Source: Halichoerus grypus (Eukaryota; Chordata; Mammalia; Carnivora; Phocidae). Taken from it: a stretch of 64,000 bases of DNA. Of the stretch, positions 42,068 to 52,612 are shown piece by piece. The stretch is from the NCBI RefSeq assembly GCF_964656455.1, contig NC_135713.1, positions 191,574,187 to 191,638,186 on the forward strand, given 5' to 3'. A model generated the notes under the pieces. That model was not told where the DNA came from, did not search any database, and saw only the letters and a program-made list of their open reading frames with translations. Positions within the stretch are counted from its first letter, which is position 1. Each line of letters starts with the position of its first letter. The translations under genes and the position numbers were made by a program.

Positions 42068-42336
42068 TGTGCACCCGGCCCCTGCTAGGGCAGAAGGGGC
42101 TGGCGCGGGGTGGGGTGGGCTGCGAGGCTTAATTAGCAGCTTGAGCCAGGCAGCGGGCGGTGGGCGCAGAGCAGGCTGACTTTTCCCCGCTATAGATCTG
42201 CTCTCCAGGAGAGGCACTAGCCGGCTGGTTTAGGCTCTGGCTGGGCTATTTTAGGAATATTCTTAACTCTTCCCATGCCACTGCCATCACCAGCCCTCTC
42301 TGCCAGCTCCAGACCGTTCTCCTCCTGATCCCTCCT

Positions 42337-42358
42337 CCCCCCCCCCCCCCCCCCCCCC
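42337..42358. repeat. Homopolymer C22
   Basis: Uninterrupted run of 22 C; a likely assembly or sequencing weak point. Confidence 0.95.
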
Positions 42359-42911
42359 GTCCCTGCTTTTCCTCTCTGGCAGCTGAGAAGGTCACAGTTT
42401 TCTCCGATGTGAGGCCAGATGCTTTTCTCCAAGGAAAGCTCCCATCTCTGGCCCCCTGAGCTCCCCTTTTTGCCCTGCCCTGTGTCTTCTCCCTCTCCCC
42501 TTCATCGTGGCTCTGGCCTAAGGAGACTGGCAGATTTTAGCATTTCTCTAGCTCCTTCTTCTCACCCTATGCAATTGGGATGGTTAGGCTCCCCGGCCAT
42601 AGTGAGAACAGCTGACCTGGGCCCCTGGGCGAAGACAGGAAACCACAGTCATGGCCTCTCCCCTCTGGCAGGCCCCTGCCTGCTTGACTTTAACGCCCCA
42701 TGAGGGCCAAGTTTCCAGTTGGGTGTCCCACACAAGCAGCCAGAACCCCACAATGTCATGGGGTTCCCACTCCCTACTTTTTTCTCGCACTCCAATGCCT
42801 GGCTTCTTGGACAAATCTAGGCCAAAATACAGGCACTACCTGGGCAAGGCCAAAGGGAGTCCCACTGGGGCTCAGGAAGGTCCACCATTAATAAATCTGA
42901 CATTCTAAAAA

Positions 42912-42935
42912 AATCAATCAATCAATCAATCAATC
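42912..42935. repeat. (AATC)n microsatellite
   Basis: About six tetranucleotide copies. Confidence 0.95.
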
Positions 42936-44199
42936 TGAAATTCTCGTTAAGATAGGGGAAGAGATCTCAGCTCACTTTGTGCTGGGGATTCCTGTGTCTG
43001 TGCTGGGCCTGTCTGAGCTGGGAGACCCGGGTCACCTTGGACTTTGGTGCCATCCCACAGGCACAATGCCTTCTGGGTCTAGGCGTTGGAAGTTGCCACC
43101 AAGTGCCATTGGGAAACCTCGACTTGGAGATCCTGGCATATGGCTGATAATCTCACACCAATGCTCCAGGGCCTATGTTATGCCCTGATACGGCACCGGA
43201 CACCAGGCATAGAGGATCAATAATTGATAATCCCTGCCCGAGAAGGGATACTTTCCCCCCAGGTCTCACCTAACATAGCCTCCTCCAGGTCCCGCAACGA
43301 GCCCAGCTCCTGAAGCGACAGGGCTGGCTGGGGTGGAGCGTGAGGTCAGATGGAAATGCTTTAGCTCCTGCGGGGTCTACAGAAGGGACTCTTGTGATTA
43401 GAATTCCCAAGCTGCAAGTCCTCAGCCTCCAGTTTAGAAAGATCCAGATAGATTTATCAAGGTGTCCTGGGGGAAGATTTTGAGTTCAGAGGGACTACAC
43501 CCTCCAGGGACTCAGGGAGAATTCTGTATCTTTTAAAAAGTAAGACCCCCTCCTTTTACCCCTAATTGAGAGACATTAATAGGAGGCAGGAGGTTGGCTA
43601 TAAAGGAGGGCCCCCCGCCGCCCCTCCTGTCAGTTAGGGGTGGTGCCGGCTTCCTGAAGCAGAGGCACTGAGGAGATTGAGGAGATTTCTGGCTCCACGG
43701 TTCCTGATGAGGACACACTGGGGCACACAGGCTCAACTTTGGCGAAACTAGGAGCTGAACCCAGGAGTCCCGGCCGCCGGCCCCTCCAGTGCAGCCCCGC
43801 CTTTCCGTCCCCCACGTTCCCTCCCTTTCAGCTTCCAGGCTGGGAGCCCCAGCTGGTGGAGGATGTCTTGCTCCTCAGCAGCTGGGATTTGTAAATATTT
43901 ATAGGAACAGGGAACAGATCAGTGGCTGACAGGCCCAAGGAGCAGTCAGGGGCCCTGCCTGGAGCTCAGTAGCTTCATCCCCCCTTCCCCACCCCCTGAC
44001 CTGATTTGAGGGAGCCCAGGATGACAGAGATGGGGGTGATCAAGCAGGGCATAGGGCCGGCAGCCTCCACATTCAGAACCACAGGCTCAAAAGATGCATT
44101 TGTCTCTCCACCACTAGGCTCTGCTTCCACACTGAGAGTCGTTCTCCTTCCAGCCCCAGCCCAGCTCCCGAGTGCTCAGACACCCAGTGCCACACTGAC

Positions 44200-44340
44200 C
44201 CGCCCTCACACACACTCTTTCAGCACTCATGTACATTCACTGTCACGCTCACATGTGTACACACACACTTTCTAACATCCACACTGATCTCTCACACACA
44301 CGTGCTCACACTTTTGCACACACACCAACTCACACTTACG
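44200..44340. repeat. CA-rich low-complexity tract
   Basis: Interspersed cacac blocks without a clean period. Confidence 0.85.
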
Positions 44341-44430
44341 ATCCCACTGGATTCCCAGGTCCCAGCCACTCCCCACAGGTCTCAGTCACGGGTCCTGGGA
44401 GGGAACCTCCTGCTTCCTGTGTGAGGTGGG

Positions 44431-44431
<1 letters not shown>

Positions 44432-44464
<33 letters not shown>
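44432..44464. repeat. (GT)n microsatellite
   Basis: About 16 uninterrupted GT units. Confidence 0.97.
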
Positions 44465-44466
<2 letters not shown>

Positions 44467-45810
44467 GGAGCAGTGGGGGCATCAGCCCTGAGGTCAGGGG
44501 GTGAGGAAGAGGGAGGAGGCATGGATAGAGGTGTGGACCAAGAGCCATTCAGAGCTGGTATCAGCCTGGAACAGAAGCAAGACGGAGAAATGGAGACTGA
44601 GCGGGGTCAGGACAAATGGGGCAGGAACTGGGGACAGAGGGCCCCCCTGGATGAGAAGCTGTCACATTCTTGCTCCAGTGGCCTGTGAGACCAGCACCAG
44701 CCCCCCAGCTGGAGCCTCTCCCCTCTGGATCTTGTCACTGTGGCTTTGCTTTGCTGCTTGGGCAGCCGGGAGTGGTGACAAGCAGAGAAGACAGTGCCCA
44801 GGGCGGCTGGCTGTGCCACTCTGGCCCACTTGCCATCTCACCCATCAGCGCCCATCTCATCACCCACAGGGGTCCAGCTGAGACCAGTGACCGGCCCAGC
44901 CGCCCTTACCTCACTGGACCACAACAGGGGGAGGGAGGCAACTGGACCCTCCTCTCCGAAAGACCTTGCCCAGGCCCCCTGGCCACTGAATCTGAGCTTG
45001 GGAACCGTGAGCTCTCTGTTCCCGGGCACCCAGGACCCACCAGACATGGACAGGAACCTGTGCGTCAGGCAGGGGCTTGAGGAGGGGGTTGGGGAAGAAA
45101 GCCACTATGAGGAACCAAACATATTTTTGGTATAAACTTTTTGTTTCATCTGCTTTACCATGCACCAGAATGATGTCTTTACACCCTGGGCCTCTGGGTG
45201 CTGTGTTAAATAATCATCCCTCTTGCCTCGGGTCTGTCTCAGGGTATTAGTTTTGGGGCATCAATCAGTCACTGTGTGCTCTGAAATCTGGGAATGACCA
45301 TTTCTATAAAATCAGAAAGGCAAACAAATAATAGTAATAATAAAAAGCAGGGGAAATTGCACTGGCTGCCATTTTCCTGTTTTTCAATCGTCGGTGCAGC
45401 CTTCCACCCAGGTTTTGACATCCTGATTGATTCATGCTTTCAGGGGTTCATTCATATATTTGCTCAACGGCCATGAATCAGCCAGGTGCCAGGCTCTGTG
45501 CTGCGTCCTGGGAGCCAGTGCAAAAGCCAGCCAGGGCTCTTGCCTGTGCGGTATTTAGAGTTGATCGAAGAAGACAAACAAATGCACAACAAAGCATCAT
45601 GCCCCCAGGAGGCCAGGGAGCCGTGTCCAAGTGCCCTGCCTGGGGACCCAGATGTCCTGTTCTTCCAGCTGAATGCTTGAAAGTGACGCAGAATCCTTCT
45701 CTCATCCCAGGGTCAACATCTCTCCCCCCACCCCCACCCCGCATCTCCCGCATCTACAGGTCTGGCCTCCCGGGCAGCCAGACCATCTGAGGATGGTGGA
45801 CAGAGTGTGA
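44465..45810. other. Unique non-coding sequence
   Basis: ORFs are present but show no recognisable domain, and none extends across a credible exon structure. Nothing else named. Confidence 0.4.
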
Positions 45811-45814
45811 AGGT

Positions 45815-45995
45815 GAGACTGAATCTCAATTGCCCGGGTAACCTCAGGCAAATCATTCATCCCTCCCAGTTGCAGTGTCCTTCTCTGTTAAAAGACAGTA
45901 ACTAGTACCCATCACAGTGATACCATCAGCATCGAATAGGATTAAGTATATAAAGCACCAAAGATGGTGCCTGGCACACAGTAGGACCTCAGCTT
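45815..45995 (+). mobile_element. MIR SINE fragment
   Basis: gaataggattaagtatataa and gtgcctggcacacagtagga, MIR 3' half. Confidence 0.8.
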
Positions 45996-46302
45996 ATACT
46001 AGCCGCCCCCCGCCCCCGGCCCTTTTCCAGTGTTATACACTGCATCTCTCCTCACTGGCAGGGGGAAGAAGCTGGGGTGGGGGGTGCAGGAGAACCCGGG
46101 GGTCCATGCACTATGTGTCGATGCTTCATGCCATCCTCCCAGGAAGTCCAGTTCTGCTCTGAGGGGAGCCTCTTATTTGAGGGGAAGAGGGTGGAGAGGC
46201 CTGGCTTTGCCTCCTGGACTATCTGAACATTCCAGAGAAACAGCCCTTTTCTTCATCCTGTTTCGCCTCTCTCTGGCTCTCAAGTTTAAAAAAGCATTAT
46301 TG

Positions 46303-46530
46303 TGAGTGTGTGGTGGTGATACAGAGGTGGTGATGGAGGTGATGATGGAGGTGTTGATGGTATTGGTGGTGGCAGAGGTGATGATGGTGAAAGTGGTGGT
46401 AGAGATGATAATGGTATTGGTGGTGGTGAAGGTGGTGATGGTGAAGGTGGTGTTGATGGTGATGGAGGTAGTGATGATGACAGCGAAGGTGGTGATGGAT
46501 GTGATGATGGTATGGCTGGGGTAGATGATG
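46303..46530. repeat. (GGTGAT/GGTGGT)-rich array, copy 1
   Basis: Imperfect trinucleotide/hexanucleotide array of ggt, gat and gtg blocks; the open frame through it is a by-product of the repeat. Confidence 0.9.
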
Positions 46531-46599
46531 GTGGTGTAGGAGCTCAGTTCAGAATCCTAGGCTCAGATTTTGAGAGCTAGGGGAGAGCTCAGTTCTAGC

Positions 46600-46700
46600 T
46601 AATCCACTGAGGGCCTACTATGTGCCAGGTCCTGTGGTACTTGCATCATCTTCATAGCAATGCGCAGAGATTACTATCTCCTTTTGCAGATAAGGACACA
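46600..46700 (-). mobile_element. MIR SINE fragment
   Basis: tgagggcctactatgtgcca and cctgtggtacttgcatcatc; antisense MIR core. Confidence 0.75.
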
Positions 46701-46749
46701 CCTTGACCCACCAGGAGTTAGTGAAAAAAGGAAGAAGAGCAGAAGAATT

Positions 46750-46870
46750 GTGCCTAGGTTGCACACTGTTCACAAACTTCTTCCCCCAGGAAGCCTTCCG
46801 GGATTCATCCCACAGTTTCATTCCCTCTGACTCCTCTGACCATTCCTTCCATCTCAAAACTATCTATCTG
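46750..46870 (+). mobile_element. L2 LINE fragment
   Basis: ttcttcccccaggaagcctt and ttccctctgactcctctgac resemble L2 3' text. Low certainty. Confidence 0.5.
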
Positions 46871-46883
46871 ACTCTAAGTCTTG

Positions 46884-47098
46884 AGTCATGGTGATGATGA
46901 TGTTGGAGGTGGTGGTGGTGGTGGTGATTGCAGGGTAGTGGTGGTGGTGAGTGCAGGGTGGTGGGGGTGGTGGTGATGTTGTTGGTTGTGGAGATGGTGG
47001 TTATGATGGAGGTGGTAGTGGTGCCAGTGGAGGTGGTGGTGATGGTGGTAGAGGTGGTAGAGGTGATGGAGATGGCGGTGATGGTGGTGCTGTAGGGC
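46884..47098. repeat. (GGTGGTGAT)-rich array, copy 2
   Basis: Second purine-rich array of the same type, about 350 bp after the first. Confidence 0.9.
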
Positions 47099-47199
47099 CT
47101 GTGATAGTAGCTCTTGGATGATTAGAATAAGGTAAGGCCTCCTGGAGGGAGAAGGGGAGCTTGGCTGATAACTACCTTCCTCTACCTCTTTCCCCACCT

Positions 47200-47410
47200 C
47201 TTTAATAACAGCTACTATTTATTGCATGTTGCCCATAAAACAAGTGCATGCTCAGTACTTTATATGTAATCATTCATTTAATCCTCCCAACAGCCCAGTG
47301 AGGCAGGCACGAATATTTTAGAGATAATATAGTTGAGGCACAGAGAGGTTAAGTAACTTGCCTGAGGTCATGCAGCTAGCAAGTAGCAGAACCTAGACTC
47401 AGACTCAGCC
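47200..47410 (-). mobile_element. MIR SINE fragment
   Basis: gtactttatatgtaatcatt, ccagtgaggcaggcacgaat and aggttaagtaacttgcctga in antisense MIR order. Confidence 0.88.
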
Positions 47411-47476
47411 ACAGCCCCACACCAGAGTCTTGACTCCAGAGGCAGAACTCTATACATACAAGAGAACTGGTATGTA

Positions 47477-47492
47477 TGTGTGTGTGTGTGTG
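47477..47492. repeat. (GT)n microsatellite
   Basis: Short pure GT tract. Confidence 0.85.
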
Positions 47493-47804
47493 GAGGGGGG
47501 GACTTTAAGGGGCTCCACTATCTTGAGGTTTCTATGGCCAAGCAGTGCCATCTGACTATCTTCTTGCCTTCATCTCTCTTGGGAGCTCTGACGGGAGGTG
47601 GGGATCATGGATCTGTGGAAGAAGTCTAGGTCCCAGCAGTTGGTGGTCACAGAATGGGGGAGGGGGGGCCACTTTTCCTGACCCACGGCTGGCAGCTCAC
47701 CCCAGTTCCTGCCTAGGGCTCCCGCTCTCGGGAGCTCCATCCTGCTGGCCTCCCTCCCTCCCAGGATCTCATTATATCCCTAAGAGAAACTGACAGCCTC
47801 AATA

Positions 47805-47970
47805 TCTTACTTTGCAAATATAGTTTATTCCTTCAATAAAGCCGCCTGCGCAGGGGAATGTTTAAGCCCCGCTCTCCCCCAAGAGCCTCATTTGAATTTC
47901 TAAAGTCTTTAGTCCTCCAATGGGGCAGCCGGGTAATGAAAACGCAGCCGCTTACAGGGGATTCATTTCC
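47805..47970. promoter_or_regulatory. Candidate conserved AT-rich element
   Basis: tttgcaaatatagtttattc, ctcatttgaatttctaaagt and gggtaatgaaaacgc form an unusually unmutated-looking AT block with no repeat identity. Function inferred only. Confidence 0.35.
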
Positions 47971-48309
47971 TGTCCGGTCTGATCACGGCTACCACCGCTG
48001 TCACCACCACCAGCACCAGCATCACCGTCACCGTCACTGTCAATACCACCCCCGCCACGGAGGAGCAGGACTGACCCACCGAAAGGAGAACTGCTGGCTA
48101 CCTGGATGCTGGGGTCAGGGGGCAGAGAGGCCTTGGCATGGGCCTGTGCCCCCAGGGACCCCTCCACAGGGTCTCTAGGCCCAGGGGCCCCTAGACAGCA
48201 TCTCTTAGACCAGGGTGCTCCCCTAGGGACCCCGCCCACCAGCCCCTGGGGGTGAGGTCTGCTTCCTGGCTGGACCCCACTCACTCCAGGGCAGTCCCTA
48301 CCCCAGGCC

Positions 48310-48605
48310 CCCATGGGAGTCTCTAATTAAAGGACCGGCACGCCCCTCGGGGACTCATTAGGCCCGCTGTGCAGAGAACATTTAATCATTGCTCAGAGCA
48401 TCGATTGGAAAATCAATTTCTTTGTCTCTCCGCACGCGGCGCTGGAGAAGTGGGGGGAACGCTGACCTCCTTCTGCTGCCATGTAAAGTGCCGCACATTT
48501 AATCAGGGAACAGAAATCAATTAGCCACTTACGAGGTTGGCTTTAGTTACCGAGTCGGCAGGGCCCGCGCCACAGCTCAGCTGCTGACAGCAGCAGATCT
48601 CTCAC
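48310..48605. promoter_or_regulatory. Candidate enhancer: homeodomain-motif cluster
   Basis: Dense TAAT/ATTA-type sites (ctaattaaag, actcattagg, tttaatcattg, atcgattgg, gaaaatcaattt, cacatttaatcagg, aaatcaattagcc) with GC-rich spacers and a CAGCTG E-box (about 48579-48584). No coding frame or repeat accounts for it. Confidence 0.5.
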
Positions 48606-48799
48606 AGCCCACCAGCCCTGCTGCTCTGTGCATCCCACCAGCTCTCCCGGGGGGCCCCCACCCCCTGCTGGGCACCTGTCATCCAGCTAGACCCCTGAGA
48701 ACCCCAAAAAAGCCCTGCAAATCTCTCTAAACTCCCAGCTCATGGTCACAGCCTCCCTGGCTGACCCCTTCCCACTGACCCAGACCACGGGCTCAGCTC

Positions 48800-48990
48800 T
48801 GCAAACTCTGGAGACCACAAGCACATGGAGACTCAGCAGAGGCCGGTTCAAATCCCAGCTCAGCTCCCTGCCGGCTTTTGGGAGGTCAGGGATGCTTTTG
48901 AACCCCTCTGAGCCTCAGCTACCTTGTGAGCACTTCACTCATGAAATAGAAAGGATGATAGTCCCTGCCTCACCAGAAGGCGGTGGAAAG
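48800..48990 (+). mobile_element. MIR-like fragment
   Basis: ggttcaaatcccagctcagc and agcctcagctaccttgtgag suggest a MIR core. Weak. Confidence 0.5.
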
Positions 48991-49594
48991 CCAAGGAGAT
49001 CTCCTGCGGTGCCTACCAAAGCGCTGAGGTTGGCACCAGTGGGGCAGGGACCCTCCATCTGCGTAGTCAGCCAGGTCAACCGGGGACAGGGCAGGTGGGC
49101 CCAGTGTCCCCCTCACTTCTCCTGTTTCCCCATCACCTTTTGGGGGGCGTGACTCTGAATCACCTCTGCACCCGTTCTCCCCCGCCATCTGTGCACCCCC
49201 AACCTGCCGGACATCCTCATTGCCCCCTTACCTGGGATGCTGTGCCCTCCCTCACCCCCATGCCCACCCCACACAGCTCCGGTGGGGGGGAAGATACAAG
49301 CTTCACAGCACCGTCTCACGCACCCAGAGTTCTACACACCCAATTACACAGAGTTGTACACGGTGTGCATGCCCCATTACACACAGTTCGGCAGAGTCTC
49401 CCCCACAGTGACAGTCACGGGGCTCCTGTCCCCTCACGCAGTGCACACGCCGCCTTCACACACGCACAGCCACCCCCCCGCTGCTCGCACACACGAGCAC
49501 GCTGGCCGGTGTCACCCACGTGGGCTGTTCACCCAGGTTCACCGGAGGGCCCCCACCCCACAGGCTTGCACACCAGTGGCACACTCAGTCACGC

Positions 49595-49629
49595 GCACAC
49601 ACACACACACACACGCACACGCACACCCA
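49595..49629. repeat. (AC)n microsatellite
   Basis: AC/GC dinucleotide tract. Confidence 0.93.
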
Positions 49630-49649
49630 TTCTGTAATAATATTAGACA

Positions 49650-49810
49650 TGCCATTTCTTTTGCATGACAGTTCCAGTGGAGATGCTCAGAGCTGTCACT
49701 TGGATGAAAAATAATGCATAATCCTCGTCTTCCTTCCTTCCCTTCCCTTTCTTTCTTCCCTGTTTAATGAGCTCCTAAAAATATTCCTTGCTGTCTCGAC
49801 GAGGCTGTGG
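49650..49810. promoter_or_regulatory. Candidate AT-rich regulatory element
   Basis: ataatattagacatgcca, aaaataatgcataatcc and ctaaaaatattcc; not repeat-like. Inferred. Confidence 0.3.
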
Positions 49811-50284
49811 GCTAAGTGTGAGTCAAGCCTCCCACCCCCTCCCCCACCCCTGCCTCGGCCCCCTGAGTGGGCTGCGGGATGAAGGGGTCGCAGCCAGGCT
49901 CAGTGCTTGGCTAAGCTCAGGTCAGGTGGAAGCCTCTTGCCCAGGCTCCACAGGTCTCTGACTCACCACCCCCGCCTCAGCTGGCCCACCTGAGCTGGGA
50001 ATGAGACACGGGTGGGAGCAGGAAGAAAGGCAGAGAAGTCCCTTCTGCTACCTGACCACCCTCAGTAACGCCCCCACCCCCCCAGCTCCTGACCAATTTC
50101 ACACCGACGGTCCCATCCACCATCCTGCCCGCCTGGATGGAGAGGCCTGCATGTAGCCAAGGTTCGAGCTCCGTGAACACCTGCTTCATTCTCCCACCCA
50201 GAACTCAGAGGAGAAAGGAGGAAGGGCCTCCCTGAAACCCCCGCTTCTAGCAGCACCCGAGCCTGGCTCTGCCGGGGAAAGTTG

Positions 50285-50400
50285 CAATTGTCACAGCTTC
50301 CTCTGATTCATCCTTCAGGCCTCGCACCAAAGTCACCTCCTCCCCAAAGCCGCCCTGATGCACACGGCAGGAGGTATTTGTTCACAGTACATATTGACAC
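50285..50400 (+). mobile_element. L2 LINE fragment
   Basis: tgattcatccttcaggcctc and caaagtcacctcctcc are clear L2 text. Confidence 0.7.
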
Positions 50401-50564
50401 ACTTTCATAATATTAAATTTACAGAGGAGAGGCAATCATGCCTGGTGGGAACTTTGTCTCTCTGTGGGACTCTCTCCATCCTGTGTTTTGTTTCCTTGTG
50501 GTGTCGCCCCAACCATATCCTAATTCCTTCAGACTGGGAAACTGGCTGGCTGGCCTGCTTAGAA

Positions 50565-50723
50565 AGATAGATGGATGGATGGATGGATGGATGGATGGAT
50601 GGATGGAATAGATGGATGGATAGATAGAGGGATGGATAGATGGATGGATGGATAGGTGGATGGATGGATGGATTGGATGGATAGGTGGTTAGATGGATGG
50701 ACGGACGGACGGATGGATGGATG
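50565..50723. repeat. (GGAT)n microsatellite
   Basis: About 160 bp of imperfect ggat units with gata and ggac variants. Confidence 0.97.
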
Positions 50724-51654
50724 CAGAGACAGAAGGATTGATGGGAAGTGATATAGAGGGAAGAGCTCAGCATCATGAGGTCAGGAACCTAAATGCTCAC
50801 CTGGTTTCTGTGAGCATTTGCTGTGACTTTGGGAGAGGCAAAAGCCCTCTGTGGGTCTCAGTTTCCCTATCTGTAAAGTGGGAGAGCTGGGCCATGTGGT
50901 GTCCAAGGCCTGTTGCAGCTCTGCAATCCTCATTCTACAACTCTCCACAGTGACAGATGGAGAAAACCTGCCTGTGACTTCTGACGTCCCATCTGACTGT
51001 GCTCTGACCCCCTTGAGGAGCTTGCAGCACAGCTCTGGGCTTTATTTTCCTAGCCTCTCTCAGCCTCCCACTCTCCCATACCTATTTCCTTGCTTCAGTC
51101 TCCTTCATTCTACTTCCATGTCTTCTTTTTGTTCTCTGTCCCTTTTCTTGCTTTTTCTGGGCCTGCGCCCTACCCATTAGTAGTTCAGAGCAAGTGTGCC
51201 AGCCCCCCCGGCCTCCCTTCCTCTGCCTTCCCTCTCCCAGCCCCACCTGCTCCAGGAGCCCCCTCTCCATGGGCCTCCCCACATTGTCCCAGCAGCTCCA
51301 GTCCCAAAAGGTTAAGCTAATAGCAGCTGCTTTCCCATCAGCTGCTCTTGTTTGCTCTACATAATTGCAGGAGAGGGGGGCCAGGAGGGGGACCTCCATG
51401 TGGTAGGAGTGGTAGCAGGTGCATAGGGAGGGGGCTGCGCAGCCTTGTCCCTGGGAAGGGGAGCCGGGTGAAGGTGGCACTTACGGAAACGGGACGGTAG
51501 GCTGTGCGGGCGCTGATCATGTGGGACAAGAATTGGGCAGAAGGCCCAGCCGTGGCCGAACTGCCTGGAGAAGGCGAATGGGGTCCAAAGAAGAGTGGTC
51601 AGAGATATTACTACTCCTGGCAGGAGAATCATAACAACAACAAGAGCCATAACT

Positions 51655-51850
51655 ATAACGTTTATCAAGCAGGTGACCACGTCACAGGCCCTGTACTAAG
51701 TACTTTCCTGCTTTTATCTCATTGCTCTTCACCATGATTCCAGGAGGCGAATGCAGCTCTTGGGCCCACTTTTTTCCCTTGTGCCCATTTTACAGGAAAC
51801 GGGCTCCGGGAGGTTAAGTCACTGTCCGAGGTCACAGGTTGCTCAGGTAG
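51655..51850 (-). mobile_element. MIR SINE fragment
   Basis: cacgtcacaggccctgtact and caggaaacgggctccgggag, antisense MIR. Confidence 0.7.
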
Positions 51851-52477
51851 AGCCTCAAGCAGAGACGGCTCCTAATCACTCCTGCTCAGAGAGGGTCTGT
51901 GCTTGCAGGGACCTGGGAGGCCAACCCACTCATTGTCCAGAGGGACACAGCGAGAGGGACTTGTCCAAAGTCCCAAAGCAAGTTGCCAGAATTCAGCTGC
52001 AGATTCAGGTCTGCGGCACCTTCTGAGCCGAAATCCCCCTGGAGACTTCCTGTGGGTAGGGTGCTTGGGTGAGGGGTGACTAGGTGGACAAGACGGGCCT
52101 CCTGGGAGGTGGTGTGGAGCCAGAGCGGGCAGCGTGCGCGCACGCGTGCACGGCGGAGGGAGGCACACAGAGAGAAGGCCACCTCTCTGCCAGGGAGGGG
52201 CAGCCCCGGCCTCTTGCTGGTTTGAGTATATTCAATAATTCAACAGGGACAGAGAGGAGCCGGGAACAGCAAGCAGAAGCCGGGGTAGAGAGTGTCACAG
52301 CAAGTGGTGGTGAACTGAGGCCAGCCCCGGGAAGTTGGAGACAGCAAGTCAGCATGCTTGGGTCCTCAGCCCGCCCCTCTCCCTACAGACTCGGCATCAT
52401 GCCGGCCTCCACATTCCTGCCTCCAGTCCCAGGTCTGGGGCCCCACCACCTCCTCCAATCAGGACAACCTGCCTCTT

Positions 52478-52595
52478 TTTTTTTCCCCCAAAGATTTTAT
52501 TTTTAAGTAATCTCTACACCCATGGTGGGGCTTAAACTGACAACCTTGAGATCAAGAGTCGCCGGCTCCACCGACTGAGCCAGCCCGGTGCCCGG
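52478..52595 (-). mobile_element. Short tRNA-type SINE with 16-bp target-site duplication
   Basis: Flanked by ggacaacctgcctctt (52462-52477) and ggacaacctgtctctt (52596-52611). Confidence 0.85.
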
Positions 52596-52612
52596 GGACA
52601 ACCTGTCTCTTG

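Larger units (their letters stand above)
39725..42250. other. Non-coding flank with candidate regulatory blocks
   Basis: Unique sequence with an antisense MIR patch at about 41040-41150, AT-motif clusters near 41470-41680 and 42125-42260 and a strong G-quadruplex motif. No gene recognised. Confidence 0.5.
42260..44190. other. Unique non-coding sequence
   Basis: Contains an (AATC)n tetranucleotide tract (42912-42935) and a FOX-like palindrome taaatattta (43892-43901). No gene. Confidence 0.45.

Noticed and set aside
46306..46524. ORF of alternating V/M/E residues
   Set aside because: Translation of the GGTGAT array; not a gene.
50405..50776. ORF with HPSIHPSI repeats
   Set aside because: Translation of the GGAT microsatellite on the minus strand.
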